Source of the DNA: Pseudomonas sp. LS1212
GTDB lineage: Bacteria; Pseudomonadota; Gammaproteobacteria; Pseudomonadales; Pseudomonadaceae
Assembly: GCF_024741815.1 (NCBI RefSeq)
Contig: NZ_CP102951.1
Coordinates: 2,929,001 to 2,993,000 of the forward strand
Direction: 5' to 3'
DNA length: 64,000 nucleotides
Of the stretch, positions 9,739 to 17,730 are shown one piece after another. Numbering within the stretch: position 1 is the stretch's first letter; each line of letters starts with the position of its first letter. A model generated the notes under the pieces. It had not been told where the DNA came from. It saw nothing but the letters and a program-made list of their open reading frames with translations, and made no database searches. A program made the translations under genes and the position numbers.

Positions 9739-10644
9739 ATGAACGCATATATGACCAAACCCGCCAGCCTGCTGCTTGCCGGCTTGCTCGCGCTGATGCC
9801 GATGCTGGCCGGCGCCGACACCCTGGAGCGGGTGCGCGCCAGCAACACCTTTACCCTGGGCTACCTGCCGGATTTTGCACCGTTCAGCAGCCAGGAGGGC
9901 GACAAGGCCAGCGGCTATGCCATCGACCTGTGCCTGAAGATCGCCGACCGGCTCAAGACCGGGCTGGGCCTGCCTGCGCTGCAAGTGCGTTACCAGCCCG
10001 TCAAGCTCGCCGATGAGATCAGTGCCGTCAGCTCGGGCCGGGTCGATATTCTCTGTACGCCGACCCCGGCGACGCTGGAACGGCGCAAGACGGTGAGTTT
10101 CTCGGTGCCGATCTACACCGCCGGCCTCTCGGCGGTGGTGCGCAAGGATGCGCCCGAAGCCCTGCTCAAGGTGCTCAATGGCGAGGCAGCGCATACCGGC
10201 CCGACCTGGCGGGCAACGGTCAACCGCGGCCTGGCCGATTACACCTATGCAGCGGTTGAAGGCGGCGTTTCCGAAGACTGGATTCGTGAGCAAATGCGCC
10301 TGCTCGGCGTGGTGACCTCTCTGGTCACCGTTGCGGACACCGATGAGGGCGTGAAGCTGGTTGCCGACGGCAAGGCGAACGCCTTTTTCTCCGAACGCAT
10401 GCTGCTCAAGAATGACCTGCTCAAGGACGATGCAACCCGGGACTTGATGGTCGTGGACCGTATCTTCGAATACGCCCCGGTATCGATGGTGCTTGAACGT
10501 GGCGATGAAGACTTTCGCCTGTTGGTCGATACCGTGCTCAGCGAAATGTACCGCTCGGGCGAGATCGAACAGGCTTACGCCAAATACCTGGGAGGGGCCA
10601 GCGATACGGCCAGACAGTTGTTCAAGATTTATGCACTGCCCTAG
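9739..10644 (+). CDS. periplasmic amino-acid-binding protein (family 3 SBP)
   Basis: A 301-residue extracellular solute-binding protein. An N-terminal signal peptide (SLLLAGLLALMPMLAGADT) is followed by the family-3 fold: LERVRASNTFTLGYLPDFAPFS, then DKASGYAIDLCLKIADRL and the RVDILCTPTPATLERRKTVSFS hinge region. It would bind a polar amino acid or opine in the periplasm, but no ABC permease or ATPase gene is next to it. Position 47 bases after the antiporter suggests a role linked to decarboxylase substrate supply or sensing, which is inference. A GGCTGCCC/GGGCAGCC hairpin just after its stop may end the transcript. Confidence 0.88.
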   Translation: MNAYMTKPASLLLAGLLALMPMLAGADTLERVRASNTFTLGYLPDFAPFSSQEGDKASGYAIDLCLKIADRLKTGLGLPALQVRYQPVKLADEISAVSSGRVDILCTPTPATLERRKTVSFSVPIYTAGLSAVVRKDAPEALLKVLNGEAAHTGPTWRATVNRGLADYTYAAVEGGVSEDWIREQMRLLGVVTSLVTVADTDEGVKLVADGKANAFFSERMLLKNDLLKDDATRDLMVVDRIFEYAPVSMVLERGDEDFRLLVDTVLSEMYRSGEIEQAYAKYLGGASDTARQLFKIYALP

Positions 10645-10650
10645 CAGCAA

Positions 10651-10668
10651 GGCTGCCCACGGGCAGCC
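10651..10668. terminator. hairpin between convergent genes
   Basis: Inverted repeat GGCTGCCC-AC-GGGCAGCC lies between the stop of the solute-binding protein gene and the stop of the convergent lipase gene. It has no clear T-tract on either side, so intrinsic termination is plausible but weak. Confidence 0.4.
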
Positions 10669-10684
10669 CTGCCGTTAGAACGCC

Positions 10685-12535
10685 TCAGGCGATGATGATC
10701 TGCGCCGCGGCCAGGTTCTCCAGAGAAACCCCGATCAGGGTCACCGAATTGTCGCCAAAGCTCAGCACCGTATCGCTGCCGACGGTGGTCGCGTGTTGCA
10801 GATAGTCCGGTGCCTGGGCTGCCCCCTCCACGCCCATGAAGACCAGCTTGTCATCCGCTTGATAGCCAAGCACCCGGTCGTTGCCGAATTCGCCATTGAA
10901 GACAAAGGTGTCCTTGCCGCCGCCGGACACCAGGGTGTCATCGCCCTTGCCGCCGACGAACACATCATTGCCGGTCGAGCCGTTCAAGCGGTCGTTGCCG
11001 TCGAGACCGAACAGCCAGTCGCCCGCGGTCCGGGCGTTGAGCGTGTTGTTGCCGGCGTCGCCGCTGAGCGAGTGGGCATAGCCACTGAGCGTGTTGCCGG
11101 CGAGCAGTCCCTGGTCAGTGACCTGATGAGTCACCTCCTTGCTGAAGAACAGCAGGCTCGGCTCCTTGCTGGTGATAGCCTCGACCTGCCCGGCGATACT
11201 CAGACCGCCATTGGCATCGCGTACATACAGCGTGCCGGCTGCGTCCCGGGCGACCTGAACCTTGTTCAATGCGGTGTCCAGCGCCAGGGTATCGTGGCCC
11301 TGGCCGCCAAGGATCAGGTTGAAACCGCCTCCATCGCGAAACGTATCGTTCCCGTTGCGGCCTTCAAGAAAATCGTTGCCGCGCCCACCCTTGATCAGGT
11401 CGGCGTACTCCGAACCGATGATGAAGGTGCTGCCGCTGTGGGATTCGGCATTGCGATTGAGGTCCTCGACCCAGGTGGTGGCACGGGCCGGGTCCGACAG
11501 GTTGGCAACGATCAGGGTCGAGTCCTTACCGGTCAGGTCGTAGAACGCCGAGTCGAGGACCCGGTTCAGACCGTTGTCATAGCCCGAAGGCAAATGCGAG
11601 ACCCAGGTCGCGAGATTGCCGATGGAGAACGGCAGCAGGTTCCACGCGTCGGAAGCGTAATGGTCGTTGAAATTTACGATGTTGTCCGTCGCCGAAGCCT
11701 GTGGCTTGTCATGTACGCCCAGTGAGTCCCACGTTACTTGCGAGCCGTCCAGCGCCCGGAACACCGGGTCATTCTCAAAGCCGATATTGAGCACCTGGCT
11801 GGCGTCTGCGGCCTGGGTCGGTGAAGCGAATGCCACATAGCTGGCGTCGTGGTAGAACCCACCCCAGTTTTGCCCGCTCAGGTCGGCCATGCTGTTGACC
11901 GCGAGCCCACCGAGGCTGTGGCCACTGACGGTCACGTCCTTGCCGGTGAGGCCATTGGCCTGGGCAAAGGCGGCGACGTCGGCCAGAAGCGTACCGAAGG
12001 CATTGTTGCTGTACTGCTTGGCGTAGTCGGCCGGCCCGAGTGCTGCCAGCAGGTCATTGATGGCATCGCCGATGCTGTCGCCGATCAATGATTCACGTGG
12101 GCCGCTGGTGCCGCGAAAGGCAATGCCGATCGAGACCAGCTTTCCGCTTGCATCGTACTTGCCGAGTACTTCGGCCTGCGCGGTGGTGTAGCCGGCGGTT
12201 TCGCCGAAAAAGGTGCCCCGCCCGTCTACCTTGCCCTCATAACCCAATTGCGTGGCGCTGATCGGGTTCCAGCCGGCCTGCTGGACCGTTGCCAGGGCCG
12301 CCTGCTCCGAGTCGGGGTTCCACGGGATGCCCGGGATCACGCCCTGGGCGTCAGTGCCGCCGATCACGGCCTTGACCAGCGTTGCCGGCAGGCCCAGCCC
12401 CAGGCCATTTTGCTGATAGCCAACGGCAAAACCGTTGTCGAGGTTGTGATAGGAGTACATCGTGAGTGCCAGGGCATCGCTGAACAATGCCTTCGATTGC
12501 GTGGTATCGAGGTTTCGGTAGTCGAACACAGCCAT
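10685..12535 (-). CDS. RTX lipase / polyurethanase, type I secreted
   Basis: A 616-residue true lipase of the Pseudomonas family I.3 (PML/PueA type), secreted by an ABC (type I) exporter without a cleaved signal. The catalytic Ser is in VSGHSLGGL (Ser207), with Asp256 in FENDPVFR and His314 in WVSHLP matching the family triad. The C-terminal third has calcium-binding RTX nonapeptides in two clusters (GGRGNDFLEGRNGNDTF near 383-399; GDAGNNTL, GLDGNDRLNGSTGNDVFVGGKGDDTL near 492-535) and ends in a hydrophobic secretion signal. The start at 12535 gives the exact family length; a longer upstream frame lacks support. No AprDEF/TliDEF exporter genes are adjacent, so it depends on a transporter encoded elsewhere. 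Confidence 0.93.
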   Translation of the reverse strand: MAVFDYRNLDTTQSKALFSDALALTMYSYHNLDNGFAVGYQQNGLGLGLPATLVKAVIGGTDAQGVIPGIPWNPDSEQAALATVQQAGWNPISATQLGYEGKVDGRGTFFGETAGYTTAQAEVLGKYDASGKLVSIGIAFRGTSGPRESLIGDSIGDAINDLLAALGPADYAKQYSNNAFGTLLADVAAFAQANGLTGKDVTVSGHSLGGLAVNSMADLSGQNWGGFYHDASYVAFASPTQAADASQVLNIGFENDPVFRALDGSQVTWDSLGVHDKPQASATDNIVNFNDHYASDAWNLLPFSIGNLATWVSHLPSGYDNGLNRVLDSAFYDLTGKDSTLIVANLSDPARATTWVEDLNRNAESHSGSTFIIGSEYADLIKGGRGNDFLEGRNGNDTFRDGGGFNLILGGQGHDTLALDTALNKVQVARDAAGTLYVRDANGGLSIAGQVEAITSKEPSLLFFSKEVTHQVTDQGLLAGNTLSGYAHSLSGDAGNNTLNARTAGDWLFGLDGNDRLNGSTGNDVFVGGKGDDTLVSGGGKDTFVFNGEFGNDRVLGYQADDKLVFMGVEGAAQAPDYLQHATTVGSDTVLSFGDNSVTLIGVSLENLAAAQIIIA

Positions 12536-13289
12536 GGTGGAGCTTCCCTTCCTGTTGTTGGAATTCTCGGTTCCTGGCATCAGCAACGGTACGCGCCTGG
12601 AGCAGTTGGGCATCGGCCAACTTGATAGCGCACACTATCGGTGCAGGTGCCCTCGCTATATAGAGATCGTCAACGCCGGTGTTGGCATATTGATCAATGC
12701 CGAAGAATAGCCACTATTAACGATAAAATTTTTTATACGCTGCGAATACCATTCGACAGGATTCGTTCGCTTTATTATTGATCCGCTTCATTCGCTTGTC
12801 TTTCATCCATGAAAATGCCGAACTCTTTTAACTTTCCATAACGCGCCCTGGACGCCCAAAGCGTCTTTGGATAAGCAGGCCGCACCATGGCCGGGCTGTA
12901 TGGGTGTTCGTTTTGTCAGGTGGCAAAAATTGACACAACTTGAAATCGATCGTCCAGTTTTTTTTTATAAATTTGCCGATCAATGTCATTCACTTGAGGT
13001 TTTGACGGCCGATTTAAAATAACCGCTATTAAAGTGACCAATGAGTTCTACTTTGAACACGGCAGTTCTATTTTAACCCACTTATCTTCAATAAACACGT
13101 CTAAATAAATGCTCTTGAGTTGTGTGTCGGGGCGATTTATTGCTTGAACTTGATACACCGGCTGGCGCCCGTCATAGAGCCTGTCGATCAAACGGTCGGC
13201 CATAGCTATTGGACGGCGTTGGCGTTGCCACTTAGCCTGTACCCGACCGAGCGCTACGAGTGTACGCTCGCGGTATCGGAGAACATCGA
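12536..13289. other. AT-rich intergenic region without a gene
   Basis: A 754-base gap between the divergent lipase gene and moaA, clearly more AT-rich than its surroundings (runs such as TAAAATTTTTTATA near 12725-12740 and a T9 tract near 12956-12967). No open frame with a ribosome site is convincing; one weak frame at 13120-13353 overlaps moaA. It should hold the lipase and moaA promoters; a TTGACA box lies near 12930. The composition resembles xenogeneic-silencer (MvaT/H-NS type) targets, which is inference. Confidence 0.6.
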
Positions 13290-14288
13290 ATGTCAGATCG
13301 AATCCTGCTGGACAGCTTTGCCCGACGGGTCGATTACCTGCGCCTGTCGGTGACCGATCGCTGCGATTTCCGTTGCGTCTATTGCATGGCCGAAGACATG
13401 GAGTTTTTGCCCCGCCAGCGGATCCTCACGCTCGAAGAGCTCTACCAATTGGCCGAGCGTTTTGTCGCCCTGGGCACCCGCAAGATTCGCCTGACCGGCG
13501 GCGAGCCACTGATACGCCCCGGTATCCTGCAATTGTGCCAACAAATTGCCGCCCTGCCCGGCCTGCGCGAACTGTGCATGACCACCAACGGCTCGCAACT
13601 GACCAGGCTGGCCGGCCCCTTGTTCGCAGCCGGGCTCAAGCGCCTCAACATCAGCCTCGACAGCCTCGACCCGCAGCGCTTTCGCGAACTCACCCGCACG
13701 GGCGACCTGGCCAGCGTCATAGCCGGCATCGACGCTGCTGTTGCCGCCGGCTTTCGCCGCACCAAGCTCAACTGCGTGGTGATGAAAGGCCGCAACGACG
13801 ACGAGATCAACGACCTGGTGGCGTTCGCCATCGACCGGCAACTGGACATTTCCTTCATCGAGGAAATGCCGCTGGGTACCATCAGCGAGCACAGCCGTGC
13901 CGGCTCGTTTTTCTCCAGTGCCCAGGTCCGCGAGCGTATCGCCGAGCGCTATACCCTGATCGAATCCGCGGAGTCGAGCCAGGGTCCATCTCGCTACTGG
14001 CGCCTGGCCGAAGCGCCGGCGATTCGCCTGGGGTTCATCTCCCCCCACAGCCACAACTTCTGCGGCACCTGCAATCGGGTGCGCCTCACTGTCGAAGGCC
14101 GGTTGTTGCTGTGCCTGGGCAATGAGCATTCCGTCGACTTGAAGGCAGTGCTGCGCAATCACCCCGGCCACCCGCAGCGACTGGAACAGGCCATCGTCGA
14201 CGCCATGCGGATCAAGCCCTACCGCCACGACTTCCAGCTCAACGACGAGCTGCAGGTGGTGCGTTTCATGAACATGACCGGTGGCTGA
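13290..14288 (+). CDS. moaA: GTP 3',8-cyclase MoaA
   Basis: A 332-residue radical-SAM enzyme of molybdenum cofactor synthesis, converting GTP to 3',8-cyclo-dihydroGTP. The radical SAM cluster motif is CDFRCVYCM near the N-terminus (CxxxCxxC), followed by TGGEPLIR. The second 4Fe-4S site is near the C-terminus, with FCGTCNRVRLT and a third Cys in LLLCLG. It ends in a double glycine (TGG), as MoaA proteins do for the active-site tail. The ATG at 13290 follows CGGAGA; the upstream in-frame start at 13260 has none. mobA follows after a REP-filled gap, but moaC, moaD and moaE are not here, so this may be one of several moaA copies. Confidence 0.95.
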   Translation: MSDRILLDSFARRVDYLRLSVTDRCDFRCVYCMAEDMEFLPRQRILTLEELYQLAERFVALGTRKIRLTGGEPLIRPGILQLCQQIAALPGLRELCMTTNGSQLTRLAGPLFAAGLKRLNISLDSLDPQRFRELTRTGDLASVIAGIDAAVAAGFRRTKLNCVVMKGRNDDEINDLVAFAIDRQLDISFIEEMPLGTISEHSRAGSFFSSAQVRERIAERYTLIESAESSQGPSRYWRLAEAPAIRLGFISPHSHNFCGTCNRVRLTVEGRLLLCLGNEHSVDLKAVLRNHPGHPQRLEQAIVDAMRIKPYRHDFQLNDELQVVRFMNMTGG

Positions 14289-14299
14289 GCATCTTGCGA

Positions 14300-14515
14300 C
14301 CATGTAACGCCGACCGAGGTGCGCCGAACTTTTGTAGCCGCTGCCGAAGGCTGCGCTCGCGCGCGTTAGCGGGCGCAAGATCTCAAGATCGCCGGGGAGC
14401 CCCTGCGGGACTCCAGCGCAGCCTGGCGGCAGCGGCTACGCCGACCGTGGTACGCCGAACACTTGTAGCCGCTGCGACGCCAAGGGCCGAAGGCCCTTCA
14501 CGCGTCAGCTAGCCT
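14300..14515. repeat. REP cluster, GTAGCCGCTGCC family (copy 1)
   Basis: Between moaA and mobA lies a GC-rich block with repeated TAGCCGCTGC and its complement GCAGCGGCTA, interspersed with GGGAGCCCCTGCGGG and GGGCCGAAGGCCC hairpins. Closely similar blocks lie at 22797-22972, 26280-26430 and 47415-47550. The shared core reads roughly CGCCGGGGAGCCCC then CTCCAGCGCAGCCTG then GGCAGCGGCTAC. This is a dispersed palindromic REP element family typical of Pseudomonas intergenic regions. Confidence 0.85.
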
Positions 14516-14623
14516 GCAGCAACCTGTCCCGATAGAGCCCGCCGATGATAAGTTCAGTGTTAACTATTGGACCTGCCTGACTGGTCATGGGATCGTGAAC
14601 GCATTCCTGTCTGGTACCCGCGC

Positions 14624-15214
14624 ATGAACACTGCTTCCTCCTCTTCACCGCCCTGCTCGATCCTGCTGCTGGCCGGCGGGCGCGGCCAGCGCATGGGTGG
14701 GCAGGACAAAGGGCTGATGCTGTGGCAGGAACGGCCGCTGATCGCGCACATGCATGCCGTCGTGCGCCCGCTCACCGATGACCTGATCATTTCCTGCAAC
14801 CGCAACCTGCAGCGTTACCGGGCGTACGCCGACCACCTTGTGGTGGATCGACAGCACGGCTTTCCGGGCCCGCTGGCCGGTGTGCTGGCTGGCCTGGAGC
14901 AGGCCCGGCATGACTGGCTGCTGGTACTGGCCTGCGATGCACCCAGAGTCGATTCGACGCTGATCCAGGCCTTGTTGCAGGCCGCAGACAACAAGGCCTC
15001 GCCGGTGATGGTGCGCCAGGCCGGTCAATGGCAACCGATGTTCAGCCTGGTGCCTCGATCGCTGCTGGCGGCGCTCCAGGCGCATTGGCAGCAAGGCGAA
15101 CGCAGCCTGCTTCGGGCCTTGCTTGCCCACGACCTGCAAGCCGTGGAATGTGCCGTCGACGATCCACGCCTGGCCAACTTCAATACCCCTGAGCTCCTGC
15201 AGGAACCGCCGTAA
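14624..15214 (+). CDS. mobA: molybdenum cofactor guanylyltransferase MobA
   Basis: A 196-residue cytoplasmic nucleotidyltransferase that adds GMP to molybdopterin-Mo to form the guanine dinucleotide cofactor used by DMSO-reductase-family enzymes such as nitrate and formate dehydrogenases. The nucleotide-binding signature LLLAGGRGQRMGGQDKG is at about residues 15-31, followed by RPLIAHMHAVVRPL, a GPLAGVLAGLEQA segment and the metal-binding Asp in LVLACDAPRV. The ATG at 14624 was chosen over an upstream in-frame start at 14567 because it puts the signature at the usual distance from the N-terminus. It follows moaA in the same direction. Confidence 0.94.
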   Translation: MNTASSSSPPCSILLLAGGRGQRMGGQDKGLMLWQERPLIAHMHAVVRPLTDDLIISCNRNLQRYRAYADHLVVDRQHGFPGPLAGVLAGLEQARHDWLLVLACDAPRVDSTLIQALLQAADNKASPVMVRQAGQWQPMFSLVPRSLLAALQAHWQQGERSLLRALLAHDLQAVECAVDDPRLANFNTPELLQEPP

Positions 15215-15317
15215 GCCTTGACCGTCGATCCCGATAGCCCGTTCGGAACCCAGCCTGCGCCTGAAGAGTGGGGTGAAGGGCTGGTAGTCCGCTGGCCACT
15301 CAAAAAAATCAAGAATA

Positions 15318-15338
15318 AGGGAGAGCCATGCTCTCCCT
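15318..15338 (-). terminator. rho-independent terminator
   Basis: AGGGAGAGC-CAT-GCTCTCCCT is a perfect 9-base-pair hairpin. Read on the minus strand it lies about 30 bases after the small exported-protein gene and is followed by a T-rich stretch (TATTCTTGATTTTTTT). It may also stop mobA transcripts arriving from the other side. Confidence 0.7.
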
Positions 15339-15370
15339 GTGAATTTTCAGTTTATTCATAAAACCCGATG

Positions 15371-15634
15371 CTAGTAGGTACCTTTTTTGGCGTCCTCGAT
15401 TATCTTCATGGCCTTATTGGTAGCGTCGATGCATTTTTTTTCATCTCCAGCCGCTTTCGCCGTTTCAGCCTCTTTTTGTAATTCCATGACATCCTGTTTG
15501 GTATCCACCGACACGTTTCCACCGCCGCTCACAGTATTCTTGATGCTCGCCAGATTACTCGTGCACAAATCGTCTGCGGCAAACACCGGCGATGCGACCA
15601 AGGCAGCAACGACTAACAGAATCGATCGTTTCAT
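15371..15634 (-). CDS. small exported protein of unknown function
   Basis: An 87-residue protein not assigned to a known family. It has a clear signal peptide (MKRSILLVVAALVASPVFAAD), leaving about 67 mature residues with two Cys (DDLCTSN and EKKCIDA) that could form a disulfide. The rest is Lys/Glu-rich and helical (LQKEAETAKAAGDEKK, ATNKAMKIIEDAKKG). The start at 15634 was chosen for the signal peptide; the longer frame upstream is noise. It lies 74 bases downstream of another exported protein on the same strand and ends near a terminator. A periplasmic role is likely; the function is unknown. Confidence 0.75.
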   Translation of the reverse strand: MKRSILLVVAALVASPVFAADDLCTSNLASIKNTVSGGGNVSVDTKQDVMELQKEAETAKAAGDEKKCIDATNKAMKIIEDAKKGTY

Positions 15635-15708
15635 GGAGATCCCTCGGCTTTGAGTTACAAGAAATCTGAGCATAGACCGCAGTCGGTCATCATGCCTGCG
15701 ACCGGAAC

Positions 15709-16272
15709 TCAAGGCGCATTGACGACAACGTATGTCACGTTGCTGCCCTGGTACTGCGGTTGATACCAGGTCGATCCACATTGCATATAGGCCGTGTCGT
15801 AACGAATGACCTGCACGCAACTGCTGGGCATCTGCGCGGGGCTGACGATCGAACCCACCACGGCCGCGGTCACGGCGACCGTGGCCGTGACCGCGGCAGC
15901 CGTGGCGATGGGGTGGTAATGATCGTCATAGCCCCAACGCCCGCCACCATCGACATCGATGTCCACGTCACGGTTGTTGTTGATGTTCACATTGCGCGTG
16001 CTGTTGTCGATGTTGGTCCTGTTTCCGACCCTGTTACCGGCGTTGACCCGGTTGCTGGTGTTGACGTTGGGCCGTGCTTGCGCCCGGGCCTGGGGCATGG
16101 GCTGAGCACGGTTGACGTTGGCGCGCTGGGCGTGGCCCGCCGAAGGCCGGTTCACCGAAGCCCGGGCCTGGCCGGCGGCGCGCTGCCGGGCATCGACATC
16201 GGCAGCCATTGCCAGTACCAGCGCGGCGGCCAGCAACGATAACAATGCGATTGGCGGTGCTTTCTTGAGCAT
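15709..16272 (-). CDS. exported protein with Asn/Arg-rich linker
   Basis: A 187-residue secreted or membrane-attached protein. An N-terminal hydrophobic signal (IALLSLLAAALVLAMAADVDA) is followed by a low-complexity Asn/Arg/Ala/Gln stretch (about residues 30-105, with NRVNAGNRVGNRTNID and NNNRDVDIDVDGGG). Then come a short hydrophobic helix (ATAAAVTATVAVTAAVVGSIV) and a C-terminal domain with CVQVIRYDTAYMQCGSTWYQPQYQ. The C-terminal module with two Cys is common in Pseudomonas hypothetical proteins of this layout, but I know no function. It starts 15 bases after the DUF2092 gene, so the two are co-transcribed. Confidence 0.75.
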   Translation of the reverse strand: MLKKAPPIALLSLLAAALVLAMAADVDARQRAAGQARASVNRPSAGHAQRANVNRAQPMPQARAQARPNVNTSNRVNAGNRVGNRTNIDNSTRNVNINNNRDVDIDVDGGGRWGYDDHYHPIATAAAVTATVAVTAAVVGSIVSPAQMPSSCVQVIRYDTAYMQCGSTWYQPQYQGSNVTYVVVNAP

Positions 16273-16287
16273 GACGGATGCCCCCCT

Positions 16288-17037
16288 TTATTCGGCGGCC
16301 TTCTTGAATGGAATGGCGACATCGCCTTTTCCGGGCGTGAAGGTGAAGTTCGAGGCTTTGGGTACGGGCTTCAGGTTCCAGCTGTAAACGGCGCTGTACT
16401 CCGGAAAACTGGCCTGATCGGTGGAAGTGATCACCAGCTTGCAAGGCAGTGGCTTGTCCGAGCGGGTCACCCATAACTGCCAATCAATGCCGGTTTGGCG
16501 AAACGCGAGGTGGTCGCACAGCTTGCCTTTGATAGTGGATGGCCCGACATACAAGGCGCTGCTGAGCGCATCGATGCTGTCCTGGTCGCGCCCGAGCAGG
16601 AACAGGTCTTCCAGGGGTACCTGCAGGCCATAATGGTCTTCGATCCGGTGCAAGGTGTCCTGGGTGTTGTCTGGCGCATCGACGGTCGTGTAGTACTTCA
16701 TGTAGGGCGAGTACTGGGTCAGTTTCTTGCCGTTGTAGAAAAACTCACGGGTCTGGGTGTCACTCTCGATCCTGGCGTAGAGGCGGTTGCCGCCTTCGGC
16801 AAGCAAGGTTGTGACGGCCTGGCTTTTGATCTTTTGCCCGGACTCGAGCACGGTGTCGCGGGTGACATCGGCATCCACCCTGAACTTTGACAGGCTGCGC
16901 AGGTGGTCGCCCATCTGCACGAGTTTATCGACGACCTGGGGGTTCACTGCAGGGGTGTCGGACGGCGTATCTTCAGCCCATGCACTCATGGCGATGGGTG
17001 CAAGCAACAAGCACAGGGTCCTGGCATTGAACTTCAT
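16288..17037 (-). CDS. DUF2092 periplasmic protein
   Basis: A 249-residue DUF2092 protein with a signal peptide (ARTLCLLLAPIAMSAWAED). The body has the family pattern: LVQMGDHLRSLSKFRVDADVTRD, RLYARIESDTQTREFFYNGKKLT, CDHLAFRQTGIDWQLWV and PLPCKLVIT. It is a LolA/LolB-like beta fold expected in the periplasm, perhaps binding lipid; no biochemical role is established. The ATG at 17037 was chosen because AGGAG lies 8 bases upstream; a GTG at 17046 would overlap that site. It leads an operon with the next gene downstream (15-base gap). Its 5' side faces the 3' end of the CrcZ-like sRNA on the same strand. Confidence 0.85.
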   Translation of the reverse strand: MKFNARTLCLLLAPIAMSAWAEDTPSDTPAVNPQVVDKLVQMGDHLRSLSKFRVDADVTRDTVLESGQKIKSQAVTTLLAEGGNRLYARIESDTQTREFFYNGKKLTQYSPYMKYYTTVDAPDNTQDTLHRIEDHYGLQVPLEDLFLLGRDQDSIDALSSALYVGPSTIKGKLCDHLAFRQTGIDWQLWVTRSDKPLPCKLVITSTDQASFPEYSAVYSWNLKPVPKASNFTFTPGKGDVAIPFKKAAE

Positions 17038-17189
17038 CGCGCTCACTCCTGATATCGGTCGCCGTGCCAGGTTCGCTGGCGCCTGGAAGGCTGGGCAGCA
17101 GAGGTGTGTGTCGATTAATACAAGGTCAGTTATGCGGTTCCGTCAATGGAGACAAAAGAGTGCGAGAGTTGTGTACGGAGGCGTAAACC

Positions 17190-17560
17190 GCAGAAAGCAC
17201 TGAGGGGAGCCGAAGCTCCCCTCGAGGATTGTTGCATGCTTTTTTTTTATTGAGGGATGGCTGTTGTTGTTTTTATCGGCCGCGCCCTTCTTGGTTTTTT
17301 TTGTCGATCCCCATCCGGGATCAAGAGCAAACGTATTTTTTTGAGCGGTGATCTACCTTCATCATTGCTGATCCAACCGAGACGGGAGCTACCTTGAGGT
17401 AGTTTTATTATTCTCTGTCCGGTCGCGGGGGCAAGCCCCTGGAAAGCACATCCTCTCCAAAAAAATCTGTTAGCTGCGTCTCTGCCGTGTTGTTTTTGTT
17501 GTGTCAGAGTCGGTACGTCTTATTTTTATTGGGTTTGCTGCAGTTTTTATTGTTGTTGTG
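17190..17560 (-). ncRNA. crcZ/crcY: CrcZ/CrcY-family sRNA that sequesters Hfq
   Basis: On the minus strand a transcript of about 370 nt starts GCACAACAACAATAAAAAC, nearly the start I recall for P. aeruginosa CrcZ. It holds at least six A-rich Hfq-binding (CA) motifs: AACAACAATAAAAAC, AATAAAAATAA, AACAAAAACAAC, AATAATAAAAC, GACAAAAAAAACC and AAAAACAACAACA. It ends in a 9-bp hairpin with a UUCG loop. A textbook sigma-54 promoter sits at the right distance upstream. Members of this family are activated by CbrAB and relieve catabolite repression by titrating Hfq from its Crc-assisted targets. It is not next to cbrB here, so it is more likely a crcY or crcX type than crcZ itself. Confidence 0.88.
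17202..17223 (-). terminator. terminator hairpin of the CrcZ-like sRNA
   Basis: A perfect 9-bp stem (GAGGGGAGC pairing with GCTCCCCTC) closed by a TTCG tetraloop when read on the minus strand. The T-tract after it is weak (AGTGCTTTCTG), as only the stem is strongly conserved here. Confidence 0.75.
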
Positions 17561-17570
17561 CAAGAGATAC

Positions 17571-17587
17571 AGCAGGTCTCGTGCCAA
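17571..17587 (-). promoter_or_regulatory. sigma-54 promoter of the CrcZ-like sRNA
   Basis: Minus strand TTGGCACGAGACCTGCT matches the -24/-12 consensus with GG-N10-GC spacing, placing transcription start near 17560, where the GCACAACAACAA sRNA start begins. Two TGTTAC boxes upstream (17668-17673 and 17701-17706, plus strand) could be CbrB subsites; that assignment rests on memory of the CbrB motif. Confidence 0.85.
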
Positions 17588-17730
17588 CTTTAATAATTTC
17601 ATATAAATCAATGACTTGAAAAATCAACAGATTGCAAACCAAAAAAACACCAGGAAATCTGTTTCCCTGTTACCCATTGTTTCCGCACAAGTGTGGGGCG
17701 TGTTACGCCCCTGTGCGCACGCGAGCGATC

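Noticed and set aside
10793..11725. A 310-codon plus-strand frame opposite the lipase
   Set aside because: Antisense shadow of the RTX region; no motif.
13120..13353. A 77-codon plus-strand frame upstream of and overlapping moaA
   Set aside because: No ribosome site, no homology, and it overlaps the moaA start in another frame.
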